DNA of 64,000 bases from Staphylococcus sp. IVB6240 (GTDB lineage: Bacteria > Bacillota > Bacilli > Staphylococcales > Staphylococcaceae): the NCBI RefSeq assembly GCF_025558425.1, contig NZ_CP094718.1, positions 496,001-560,000 on the forward strand. The letters run 5' to 3'. Under the pieces are notes generated by a model. It did not search any database. It saw only the letters and a program-made list of their open reading frames with translations, and had not been told where the DNA came from. Position numbers and translations under genes: made by a program. Positions 10,900-18,537 of this stretch are shown piece by piece. Position 1 is the first letter of the stretch. Each line of letters starts with the position of its first letter.

Positions 10900-13245
10900 A
10901 TGAATTTAAAACAAGAGATATTAAATCTGATTCAAGAAGAAGATTATCGTGCAATGTCTGTATCTGACTTTCAAGATGCACTTGGTTTGAGTAGTGCAGA
11001 GTCATTTCGTGACTTGATTAAAGTTTTAAACGAGTTAGAACAAACGGGTATTGTGACACGTACGAAACAAGATCGATACCAAAAGAAAGGTCCGAAGCCA
11101 GGATTGGTAAAGGGGACTTTAAGCCAAAATAAAAAAGGATTTGCATTTTTACGTCCTGAAGATGATACGATGGAGGATATTTTCATTCCACCAAGTAAGG
11201 TTCATTATGCGATGGATGGCGACACGGTGATTGTTGAAGTACAAAAATCTCGTGGTGATTATCGGAAAGGAAAGTTCGAGGGTGAAGTGAAATCGATTGA
11301 GCGACATGCTGTTCAACAAGTGGTTGGAACATTCTCAGAAGCACGCAACTTTGGATTTGTGATTCCAGATGATAAACGTATTATGCAAGATATCTTTATT
11401 CCGAAAGGTCAGGATTTAGGTGCTGTCGAAGGACATAAAGTATTGGTGCAGATTACGCAATACTCAGATGGTACAAATAACCCAGAAGGACAAGTATCTG
11501 CTATCTTAGGTCATAAAAATGATCCGGGTGTCGATATTTTATCAATCATTTACCAACACGGTATTGAAATTGAGTTTCCAGACGATGTATTAAAAGAAGC
11601 AGAAGCTGTGCCTGAGTCAATTAAGCCAGAAGAAATAAAAGGCCGTCGTGATTTAAGAGATGAATTAACGATTACGATTGATGGTGCAGATGCGAAAGAC
11701 CTCGACGATGCGATTGCATTGAAGCAGTTAGATAATGGCCATATTGAGTTAACTGTAAGTATTGCCGACGTGAGTTATTATGTGACAGAAGGTAGTGCAC
11801 TCGACCGTGAAGCTTATGATCGTGCCACAAGTGTTTATTTAGTAGACCGTGTGATTCCGATGATTCCACATCGCTTAAGTAATGGTATTTGTTCATTGAA
11901 TCCAAATGTGGATCGACTGACAATGAGTTGTCGTATGGAAATCAATGAACGTGGTGAAGTCGTTAAACATGAAATCTTTGATAGTGTGATCCATTCTGAT
12001 GCCCGTATGACGTATGATGCAGTTAATGAAATCATTACTGAACAAAACCCAGCAATTCGCCAACATTATGCAGAAGTGACACCGATGTTAGATTTAGCAC
12101 AAACACTGTCAAATCGTTTAATCGATATGCGTAAACGTCGTGGCGAGATTGACTTTGATATTCCTGAAGCACAAGTACAGGTGAACGGTGAAGGGATTCC
12201 AGAAGATGTCGTCATTCGTACACGTGGTGAAGGGGAACGTTTAATTGAATCATTCATGCTTACAGCGAATGAAACGATTGCTGAACATTTTAATAAAAAA
12301 GATGTTCCATTCCTATATCGTATCCATGAACAACCGAAATCAGAACGTCTACGTCAATTCTTTGACTTTATTACAAATTTCGGCATGATGATTAAAGGAA
12401 CTGGGGAAGAAATTCACCCAAGTACGTTGCAGCAAATTTCAGAAGAAGTGACAGGTCGACCTGAAGATCGCGTGATTTCAACAATGATGTTACGCTCTAT
12501 GCAACAAGCGCGATATGAAGCGGATAATCTCGGACATTTTGGATTGGCTGCTGATTATTATACACACTTCACATCTCCAATCAGACGTTATCCGGACTTA
12601 ATCGTCCATCGTTTAATTCGAAAATATCTCATTGAACAGTCAATGGATGGCAAGTCAATGCGTCGTTGGGAAGATGCATTACCAGAGATTGCGACACATA
12701 CGTCTAATCGTGAGCGTCGTGCGATTGAAGCAGAGCGCGATACAGATGAATTGAAAAAAGCTGAGTACATGATTCAACATATTGGTGATGAATTTGAAGG
12801 CGTCATTAGCTCTGTAGCGAACTTTGGTATGTTTATCGAGTTACCAAATACGATTGAAGGACTTGTGAGCATTCAAAACATGACAGATGACTATTATAAC
12901 TTTGATGAACACCACATGGCCTTAATTGGTGAACATAAAGCGAAAGTCTATCGTATTGGGGATACCGTTAAAGTCAAAGTCGTACATGTTGATGTGGATG
13001 AACGTCAAATCGACTTCCAAGTGGTTGGTATGCCGATTGATTTGAAAGGGAACCGTGATAAGAAGCAACAAGGTAAAACGATTCAGATTAAGACAAAGGG
13101 CAACCAATTTAAAGGTAAAAAAGACGGTAAGAAAAAACGTAAACAACGAAAAGGCAAGAATGAACGTAAACAAAACAAAACAAAACACAAGCCTTTCTAC
13201 AAAGATAAAAGTATCAAGAAGAAAGCACGTAGAAAGAAAAAATAA
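10900..13245 (+). CDS. rnr: Ribonuclease R
   Basis: Processive 3'-5' exoribonuclease that unwinds structured RNA and degrades messages and rRNA, including non-stop messages released by tmRNA. The 781-residue protein has an N-terminal helix-turn-helix (about 1-65), two cold-shock domains (about 70-220), the RNB catalytic domain with DGADAKDLDDAI aspartates near 265-276, an S1 domain (about 630-710) and a lysine-rich tail from about 715 to the end. The start follows GGAAAGGAGG. It is 17 bases upstream of smpB and a short distance from ssrA, so the three trans-translation partners form one neighbourhood. Confidence 0.97.
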   Translation: MNLKQEILNLIQEEDYRAMSVSDFQDALGLSSAESFRDLIKVLNELEQTGIVTRTKQDRYQKKGPKPGLVKGTLSQNKKGFAFLRPEDDTMEDIFIPPSKVHYAMDGDTVIVEVQKSRGDYRKGKFEGEVKSIERHAVQQVVGTFSEARNFGFVIPDDKRIMQDIFIPKGQDLGAVEGHKVLVQITQYSDGTNNPEGQVSAILGHKNDPGVDILSIIYQHGIEIEFPDDVLKEAEAVPESIKPEEIKGRRDLRDELTITIDGADAKDLDDAIALKQLDNGHIELTVSIADVSYYVTEGSALDREAYDRATSVYLVDRVIPMIPHRLSNGICSLNPNVDRLTMSCRMEINERGEVVKHEIFDSVIHSDARMTYDAVNEIITEQNPAIRQHYAEVTPMLDLAQTLSNRLIDMRKRRGEIDFDIPEAQVQVNGEGIPEDVVIRTRGEGERLIESFMLTANETIAEHFNKKDVPFLYRIHEQPKSERLRQFFDFITNFGMMIKGTGEEIHPSTLQQISEEVTGRPEDRVISTMMLRSMQQARYEADNLGHFGLAADYYTHFTSPIRRYPDLIVHRLIRKYLIEQSMDGKSMRRWEDALPEIATHTSNRERRAIEAERDTDELKKAEYMIQHIGDEFEGVISSVANFGMFIELPNTIEGLVSIQNMTDDYYNFDEHHMALIGEHKAKVYRIGDTVKVKVVHVDVDERQIDFQVVGMPIDLKGNRDKKQQGKTIQIKTKGNQFKGKKDGKKKRKQRKGKNERKQNKTKHKPFYKDKSIKKKARRKKK

Positions 13246-13262
13246 GTTGAGGTGAGACCCGT

Positions 13263-13727
13263 ATGGCGAAAAAGTCAGGTAAAGGAACCTTAGCAGAAAA
13301 TCGTAAAGCAAGACATGATTATCAGATTGAAGATACGATTGAAGCAGGCATTGTATTACAAGGGACAGAAATTAAATCTATTCGACGCGGTAGTGCAAAC
13401 TTAAAAGATAGCTATGCACAAGTGAAGAATGGTGAGATTTTCTTACAAAACATGCACATTGCACCTTATGAAGAAGGGAACCGTTTTAATCACGACCCTC
13501 TACGCTCACGTAAACTTTTATTGCATAAACGTGAAATTGTGAAGCTAGGTGATCGTACTCGTGAGATTGGATATTCAATCGTTCCCCTGAAACTTTATCT
13601 AAAGCAGGGTCACTGTAAAGTCTTGTTAGGCGTTGCGCGTGGTAAGAAGAAATTCGATAAGCGCCAATCTTTAAAAGAAAAAGCTGTTAAACGAGATATG
13701 GCACGTGCTATGAAACAAAAGTACTAA
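13263..13727 (+). CDS. smpB: SsrA-binding protein SmpB
   Basis: Binds the tRNA-like domain of tmRNA and carries it to stalled ribosomes. The 154-residue protein has the expected beta-barrel motifs: the N-terminal [38 protein letters not shown] near residue 40 and the basic C-terminal tail [19 protein letters not shown] that probes the decoding centre. The ATG at 13263 follows GAGGTGAGA. It lies directly upstream of ssrA, its RNA partner, in the same direction. Confidence 0.97.
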   Translation: MAKKSGKGTLAENRKARHDYQIEDTIEAGIVLQGTEIKSIRRGSANLKDSYAQVKNGEIFLQNMHIAPYEEGNRFNHDPLRSRKLLLHKREIVKLGDRTREIGYSIVPLKLYLKQGHCKVLLGVARGKKKFDKRQSLKEKAVKRDMARAMKQKY

Positions 13728-13769
13728 ACATTGCACTGTAAGGTAATATTTGATAAGATATAATGTGAT

Positions 13770-13797
13770 TTGAAGTGAAAATAAAGCACATTATATT
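13770..13797 (+). promoter_or_regulatory. Promoter of ssrA
   Basis: TTGAAG at 13770-13775 and TATATT at 13792-13797 are 16 bases apart and end about 6 bases before the expected 5' end of tmRNA at 13803. Spacing and position support a housekeeping promoter. Confidence 0.7.
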
Positions 13798-13802
13798 GTT
13801 AT

Positions 13803-14160
13803 GGGGGCGTTTATGGATTCGACAGGGGTCCCCCGAGCTTATGAAGCGTGTCGGAGGGTTGTCTTCGTCATCAACACACTCAGTTTATAATAACTGGCAA
13901 AACTAACAATAACTTAGCAGTAGCTGCCTAAGCGCACTCTGCATCACCTAACCGCATCGCCTATGTGCGGTTAACGTGATTCAACTGAAGTAGGCTACAC
14001 ACGTCACTGCCGTTTGAAGTCTGACGTGGAGAGATCAATCAAACTAGCATCATGTTGGTTGTCTGTCACCTTGCATGATGTGAAACTTATCGATAGACTA
14101 CACACGTAGAAACATTTGTATCAGGACCTTTGGACGCGGGTTCAAATCCCGCCGTCTCCA
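13803..14160 (+). ncRNA. ssrA: Transfer-messenger RNA (tmRNA, 10Sa RNA)
   Basis: Rescues stalled ribosomes and tags the nascent peptide for proteolysis. The 5' end GGGGGCGTTTATGGATTCGA and the 3' end with the T-arm GGTTCAAATCCC and the acceptor strand CGTCTCC are diagnostic; acceptor strands pair with two G-U wobbles. The body is about 358 nucleotides, with a mid-section closely matching the S. aureus molecule. The tag reading frame is at 13896-13931. The terminal CCA is not encoded (CTA follows the discriminator A at 14160). The 3' end is the integration site of the island beginning here, and the island's end restores a functional 3' end plus a terminator. Confidence 0.97.
13896..13931 (+). 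other. tmRNA tag-peptide reading frame
   Basis: The resume codon GGC is followed by codons reading GKTNNNLAVAA and TAA, giving the tag (A)GKTNNNLAVAA after the tRNA-borne alanine. The LAVAA end is the ClpXP-type degron. From memory the S. aureus tag is GKSNNNFAVAA, so two positions differ. Confidence 0.85.
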
Positions 14161-14175
14161 CTATATAGCTTGCAA
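14147..14175 (+). repeat. attL core in the 3' end of ssrA
   Basis: A 29-base sequence starting TCCCGCCGTCTCCACTATA and ending AGCTTGCAA. It matches attR at 27 of 29 positions. It covers the tmRNA T-arm/acceptor 3' strand and the first arm of the terminator, so integration preserves ssrA function. Confidence 0.85.
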
Positions 14176-14200
14176 CCCTTATCGTTGCAAGCTTTTTATT
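14168..14200 (+). terminator. Terminator of ssrA supplied by the island's left end
   Basis: Perfect 8-base stem GCTTGCAA/TTGCAAGC, nine-base loop and TTTTTATTTT. It starts inside the att core, so the right arm of the stem belongs to the island; the chromosomal counterpart lies beyond attR at about 27526-27560. Confidence 0.85.
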
Positions 14201-14240
14201 TTAGAGTGCACATAAAGTGCACAGATAGTACACAACGTAT

Positions 14241-14272
14241 AAAAACACCACTCTGAAAAGAGCAGTGTTTAC
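14241..14272 (-). terminator. Terminator of the integrase transcript
   Basis: On the minus strand, AAACACTGCTCT pairs with AGAGTGGTGTTT and is followed by a T-rich run. It lies 16 bases after the integrase stop codon and prevents transcription into ssrA. Confidence 0.8.
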
Positions 14273-14287
14273 ATGAAAATTATTACT

Positions 14288-15394
14288 CTACAAGAGTTTA
14301 ACAATTTCTTTCTGTGTACTTGGGTATAGATGACCATATCGGTTATAAACTTCTGCGGTGTCACTGTGTCCGAGTCTTTGTGCTATAATCATCACGCTAA
14401 CACCTAGATTGACGAGTAATGATGCATGGCTATGTCTCCACTCATGAAGTACAACTCTTGGTAGTTTATCACTTTCATCTAGTGTATCATTAGCCTTTTT
14501 AAAATTTTTAGAATACCAACGATCAATTTTATTTTCACTGTATGCTTTGAAAAAATCGCCAAATAATACATAATCATCTTTGTAGACCTTATGTTCTTTA
14601 TACCAATCTTTAAATACTTTTAATGTGTCCATCATATGTTGAGGCATATAAACATCACGTATGCCCGCCTTAGTTTTAGGTGAAGTAACTTCACCATGAT
14701 AATCTGTTTTATTTATGGATATATAATTTTCTTCAAAGTTAATATCTGCCCAAGTTAATGCCCTAACTTCACCTTTTCTTGCACCACTGTAAAAAAGTAG
14801 TTTAAAAAAGGCTTGTTGTTCGATTTCCGTTAGTACAGTATAAAATTTATTATATTGCTCCAGAGTCCAATAGTTTAGCCGTTTTGTTTTCTCAACTTCA
14901 AAATTACCCACATTAGATGCTACATTTTGTTTTAAATCGTGAAATTTCATAGCATGATTTAAAACAGAAACAAGATAAGTGTGCATCTTCTGTAAGTAAT
15001 CTCCTGAAAATTTCTCACGCATCTTTTTATTTTGAAATTTCATAATGTCTTGTGGAGTCATATTAAACACGTCCATAGAGCAAAAATAAGGGACTAAGTG
15101 GTTGTTTATATGTGTTCTAAGGGCTTTTGTACTTGACGGCTTACGGCGTGCTGAGTACCACTCTATGTATTCCATAGCGAGTTTATCAAATGGTAATCTA
15201 TTATGTTTACCAACCCCCTCTATCTCATCCATAATTTCATTACACTTTTTTACAGCATCTTTACGCATTTTAAAACCTTTACGAGTTATGAATTGGCGTT
15301 TATTAGTTTTATCATAGTATGTGATACGGAAGTAGTATGTGCCACGTTTAGTGTCTTTATATATATTGTGGGATAGTCTTAAATTATGTGTCAT
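14288..15394 (-). CDS. int: Tyrosine integrase of the island
   Basis: Site-specific recombinase catalysing integration into and, with helper factors, excision from ssrA. The 368-residue protein has an N-terminal arm-binding domain (about 1-55, RGTYYFRITYYDKT), a SAM-like core-binding domain (about 60-160) and a C-terminal catalytic domain with Arg in YSGARKGEVRAL, the HEWRHSHASLL His-x-x-Arg, the second His in AQRLGHSD and the nucleophilic Tyr in the NRYGHLYP region. Start ATG 15394 is chosen for the AAGG eight bases upstream; a GTG at 15403 is possible. It overlaps the repressor gene by 11 bases, forming a leftward int-repressor unit as in SaPIs. It lies next to attL. Confidence 0.93.
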   Translation of the reverse strand: MTHNLRLSHNIYKDTKRGTYYFRITYYDKTNKRQFITRKGFKMRKDAVKKCNEIMDEIEGVGKHNRLPFDKLAMEYIEWYSARRKPSSTKALRTHINNHLVPYFCSMDVFNMTPQDIMKFQNKKMREKFSGDYLQKMHTYLVSVLNHAMKFHDLKQNVASNVGNFEVEKTKRLNYWTLEQYNKFYTVLTEIEQQAFFKLLFYSGARKGEVRALTWADINFEENYISINKTDYHGEVTSPKTKAGIRDVYMPQHMMDTLKVFKDWYKEHKVYKDDYVLFGDFFKAYSENKIDRWYSKNFKKANDTLDESDKLPRVVLHEWRHSHASLLVNLGVSVMIIAQRLGHSDTAEVYNRYGHLYPSTQKEIVKLL

Positions 15395-16223
15395 GGGTAT
15401 CACCTTGTTTATCTTCTATTAAACTAACAAATGTGTCATTCATGTCGTTTTTAATGAAATTTATTAGCTTTTCACCTATCGGATCACTGTCATAATTTTG
15501 ATTCTCAAGCGTATTTATTAGTATAGTGGACTTATCTATTAAGTCGAATACATCTGATGTTTTATTAAAATAATCACTTAATATTTCGTATAACTCCATT
15601 ATAGGTTCATTATAATTAATTAATTCTTCATCAAATTTAAAATTGTTAACTTCTGCATAGTTAACTAAAAATCTAAAATCAATAATATAATCTATATTTT
15701 TAATTTTTGAGTCTTGTAAATACAAGTTAACTAAATAACTATCTTTATTAGAATCGATGAGAATTTTTGGTTTACTGTTAAAACTAGCATATGCTTTTTT
15801 TCCATCTGCTATTAAGAGTTCAACCTCAGTACGTAGGTTGTTCTCGCAAAGAGTTAATATTTCCTTATAATTTTTACGTTCAAATACTTCAGGGTATTTG
15901 AAGTAGGTAACACTATATATTAAATCTGCAATACGATGCTTTGCAAACATATCAAAATCATCAAATAAATCTTCAACTATATCGTAATTAATATTTATAT
16001 ATATATAATTGAAAATATCGCCGAATAGTAATTCATCTAAAGTTATATTGGCTTTTTGTGAAATTTCCAAAAGTCTTTTTTTATTAGGTAATGTCGCGCC
16101 TTTTTCCCACATTGCAACATTACCTTTACTTGCTGAGAACAAGTCTCCAAACTGTTCTTGTGTTTTTCCTAAACTCATCCTTATTTCTCTAATCCGTTTG
16201 CCAATTTCTTTTTTATCATACAT
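15384..16223 (-). CDS. Large helix-turn-helix master repressor, Stl-like
   Basis: A 279-residue protein with an N-terminal XRE-type helix-turn-helix (about residues 6-62, IRMSLGKTQEQFGDLFSASKGNVAMWEKG) and a long, AT-coded, mostly helical C-terminal region without the Ala-Gly cleavage site and Ser-Lys dyad of LexA/CI-type repressors. This resembles SaPI Stl repressors in size and layout; those are inactivated by binding specific helper-phage proteins rather than by RecA-driven cleavage. The start follows AAGGAG. It is divergent from the early rightward genes across a 204-base control region and precedes int. The inducing phage protein cannot be predicted from sequence. Confidence 0.8.
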   Translation of the reverse strand: MYDKKEIGKRIREIRMSLGKTQEQFGDLFSASKGNVAMWEKGATLPNKKRLLEISQKANITLDELLFGDIFNYIYININYDIVEDLFDDFDMFAKHRIADLIYSVTYFKYPEVFERKNYKEILTLCENNLRTEVELLIADGKKAYASFNSKPKILIDSNKDSYLVNLYLQDSKIKNIDYIIDFRFLVNYAEVNNFKFDEELINYNEPIMELYEILSDYFNKTSDVFDLIDKSTILINTLENQNYDSDPIGEKLINFIKNDMNDTFVSLIEDKQGDTHDT

Positions 16224-16285
16224 ACTATTTCTCCTTATAATTTAATGAATATTTAAGTTAATGTTCATTCTTCATTTTATTGTAT

Positions 16286-16407
16286 AGTTCAAAAAAGTAC
16301 AATTATTTTGTTGACTACTTTTGGTTTAGGTGGTATTATCAACTTGTAAGTTCTAAAAAGTACTATTTAAGAACTTTAAATTTTTGATTTTAGGTTCTAA
16401 AAAGTTC
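16286..16407. promoter_or_regulatory. Divergent control region with three operator-like repeats and the rightward promoter
   Basis: Three 15-base near-repeats read AGTTCAAAAAAGTAC (16286-16300), AGTTCTAAAAAGTAC (16349-16363) and GGTTCTAAAAAGTTC (16393-16407). A strong rightward promoter TTGACT (16311-16316), 17-base spacer, TATTAT (16334-16339) lies between the first two, so the second repeat would cover the transcription start. This is the expected place for repressor binding, controlling both the early operon and the repressor itself. Binding is inferred. Confidence 0.75.
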
Positions 16408-16427
16408 AAATCAGGAGGCGGGCTAAA

Positions 16428-16646
16428 ATGACAAAAATTCATTACCCAGTATTGTACATCACACGAAAGGAACAAGGTCACACACAGCGATTTGTAGCTG
16501 GAAAATTAGGTATATCGCCACAAAGATATAGCTTAAAAGAGTTAGGCGGTGCGTATTTTACATTACCTGAAGCTACTAAACTTAGTGAGATGTATGGTAT
16601 ACCAATTGAACAATTATTTTCAACAGAATTTCCAGTTTCACAGTAA
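16428..16646 (+). CDS. Small helix-turn-helix regulator, Cro/Str-like
   Basis: A 72-residue XRE-type DNA-binding protein: RKEQGHTQRFVAGKLGISPQRYSLKELGG forms the helix-turn-helix, and the C-terminal part (LPEATKLSEMYGIPIEQLF) is the usual fourth and fifth helix. It is the first gene of the rightward operon, with TCAGGAGGCG upstream, and is divergent from the large repressor. This position is that of str in SaPIs or cro in phages, so it probably tunes or opposes the main repressor. An excisionase role is possible but not supported by sequence. Confidence 0.75.
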   Translation: MTKIHYPVLYITRKEQGHTQRFVAGKLGISPQRYSLKELGGAYFTLPEATKLSEMYGIPIEQLFSTEFPVSQ

Positions 16647-16659
16647 GGAGGGAAACAAT

Positions 16660-16854
16660 ATGAAACAACAAGTAATTATAACTAAAACGGTTGCTGGCTG
16701 GTATAACATCAAGGATACAAATCGCAATTTGCTTTTGAATGTATCACCACAAGTATTGGAGCAGTATTTTCCAGAAGTAAGCAAGAATTTTAGTATAGCG
16801 TGCATGGAAATCAACTTTGATCGCATTGCAAAATTAAAAACAATAAAAAGGTAG
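16660..16854 (+). CDS. Small early island protein, unknown
   Basis: A 64-residue basic protein starting MKQQVIITKTVAGWYNIKD, with alternating hydrophobic residues suggesting a small beta-rich fold. The ATG at 16660 follows AAGGAGGG and is clearly the start; a longer in-frame reading would overlap the preceding gene. I do not recognise a family. As a small basic early protein it could be an excisionase or a DNA-binding accessory factor, but that is a guess from position. Confidence 0.6.
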   Translation: MKQQVIITKTVAGWYNIKDTNRNLLLNVSPQVLEQYFPEVSKNFSIACMEINFDRIAKLKTIKR

Positions 16855-16864
16855 GTAGTTAAGG

Positions 16865-17275
16865 ATGAAGGTTAAGCAAAAATATGAATTATCAAAAGTT
16901 GTTAGAGCATTGGAAAAAGTATTATATGAAGAAAATGATGATACATTTTTATCAGTCAAAGATAGATTTCATTCAATGACAGAACATAAGTATGATGACA
17001 CTACTTTTTATGAACGATTTTTAAAGTTAGTGCATGAAGAATTGTTTAGTATTCTTGCTGAACTAGATTTTGAAGATGAAGCATTTTCTATTATTGAAGA
17101 AGTGACTGCGACATTAGATGATGTGAGACACGAGACACAAAAAGTTTACCATTATAGTGTTATTAACGAAAAAGGTGAGCACAAACACACAACAGATCGT
17201 AAAGGTCACATAATCGGAATGTTAGAGTGGGCGTTGGAATATATTGTAGGAAATATCGAAGTGGAGGAATACTAG
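16865..17275 (+). CDS. Early island protein, unknown
   Basis: A 136-residue acidic protein with mainly helical character in the first 90 residues and a more polar segment (VYHYSVINEKGEHKHTTDRKGHIIG) towards the end. No known motif is visible. It begins 10 bases after the previous gene and ends two bases before the next, so it is part of the early operon. The nearest ribosome site is AGGTAGTTAAGG. Function unknown. Confidence 0.65.
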   Translation: MKVKQKYELSKVVRALEKVLYEENDDTFLSVKDRFHSMTEHKYDDTTFYERFLKLVHEELFSILAELDFEDEAFSIIEEVTATLDDVRHETQKVYHYSVINEKGEHKHTTDRKGHIIGMLEWALEYIVGNIEVEEY

Positions 17276-17277
17276 GT

Positions 17278-17574
17278 ATGAATATCGAAATTAGATGGCT
17301 TATGGAAGAAATTGAGATTATTAAAGAGAAATTAGAAGATTTAATTTCAACGCATAGCTGGTTTATTGATGAGGTATTTACTACGCATAATCTGAAAAGT
17401 ATGGAAGAAGTACAAAGATATGGATATGCGTACAATGAACACCGCATTCACTGTGAACAGTTATTCGATTTGTTGTACATGTACACTGATAGGTTAGACA
17501 AGAAGATAAACGAGTTTAAAGACATAGAAAAAGCGTCATCAGCGAAGTTTGGCGACAGAACTGATAACGCATAG
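17278..17574 (+). CDS. Early island coiled-coil protein, unknown
   Basis: A 98-residue, largely helical protein with heptad-like hydrophobic spacing in its first 35 residues and again near 65-85. The ATG at 17278 follows GTGGAGGAAT; a longer reading in the same frame from 17227 would overlap the upstream gene by about 50 bases and is not supported. It lies between an unknown early gene and the primase, as part of the same operon. No family is recognised. Confidence 0.6.
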   Translation: MNIEIRWLMEEIEIIKEKLEDLISTHSWFIDEVFTTHNLKSMEEVQRYGYAYNEHRIHCEQLFDLLYMYTDRLDKKINEFKDIEKASSAKFGDRTDNA

Positions 17575-17604
17575 TAATTTTAATGAAAGGAGCTAATAAA
17601 TGCC

Positions 17605-18537
17605 ATGTTCAATTTAAAGCACGATGACGAACTTCTTATTTTATTATATCAAAGTTTAACATCTAAGGGAACAGAAAATGTAAAAAACATTAAGTGGTCT
17701 GACTGGTGCGAGTTTTTAACTCGTCCAGTTATCAGCCACGACAAATACGCTAATAAGCTAGCAATATATGGTGATGTAGCTGATGCTGAAGGTATATCAC
17801 ACCGTCGCTTGAAAGAAAATGTAATGTATCGACAAGTGTTTTCTTTGGACTATGACGACATCGATGATATGAACCGATTTCTCGATAACGTCAAAAACAA
17901 GATGAAGCACTTTGCTTACTTCATATATAGCACTTATAGACACCGTGATACTCATGATGAAAACAATGAGTCATTACGGCCAAGATTCCGTTTGCTTGTC
18001 CCTGTAGACGATATTTTAGAGCCTGATGAGTATAAAAAGTATGCTGGGGCATTATCGAGATATATTGGTGAAGTAATAGACGAGTCGTGCTTTAAACCTA
18101 TTCAATTATCCGCATTGCCCGTTATAAGTGGTAAAGATGCACCATTTCACTGGTACATCAATGATGCACCGTTCATCACACGTGGTCAATTGGACAGTTG
18201 CCTTGCTAAATACCCTCTCGATGCAACTGAGGGCGAATCTCAGAACATCAAAGTTGTATATAACAAACAAAATTCAGGATATTGGCGTGATATTGCATTC
18301 GGGGTAGAGGAAGGTGGACGGAATCAAGCATTAGCTTCTGTGATTGGTCATCTGTTACGCAGACATGTTGATGGTCATTTAGTGCACGGATTAGCTCTTG
18401 CTTGGGGCGAAAGTTGCAATCCTCCATTACAAGAAAAAGAAGTTGCTAAAACATTCAATTCAATTTTAAGAATTCATTTGCGAGAGAAGGAGGAAAAAAA
18501 ATGGATAAAATCAGTAACATCGACGACCATTTACTAG
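17605..18537 (+). CDS. Archaeo-eukaryotic-type primase of the island
   Basis: A 310-residue replication primase. The FSLDYDDIDD segment near residues 79-88 carries acidic residues expected of the AEP active site, RPRFRLLVPVDD near 135 holds the basic and hydrophobic strand typical of these primases, and the C-terminal third (GRNQALASVIGHLLR ... EKEVAKTFNSIL) matches the primase C-terminal helical domain. In other elements this is fused to the helicase; here the two are separate and the next gene starts 37 bases before this one ends. The start is uncertain: GAAAGGAGC lies 12 bases upstream. It should synthesise primers at the adjacent origin. Confidence 0.8.
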   Translation: MFNLKHDDELLILLYQSLTSKGTENVKNIKWSDWCEFLTRPVISHDKYANKLAIYGDVADAEGISHRRLKENVMYRQVFSLDYDDIDDMNRFLDNVKNKMKHFAYFIYSTYRHRDTHDENNESLRPRFRLLVPVDDILEPDEYKKYAGALSRYIGEVIDESCFKPIQLSALPVISGKDAPFHWYINDAPFITRGQLDSCLAKYPLDATEGESQNIKVVYNKQNSGYWRDIAFGVEEGGRNQALASVIGHLLRRHVDGHLVHGLALAWGESCNPPLQEKEVAKTFNSILRIHLREKEEKKWIKSVTSTTIY

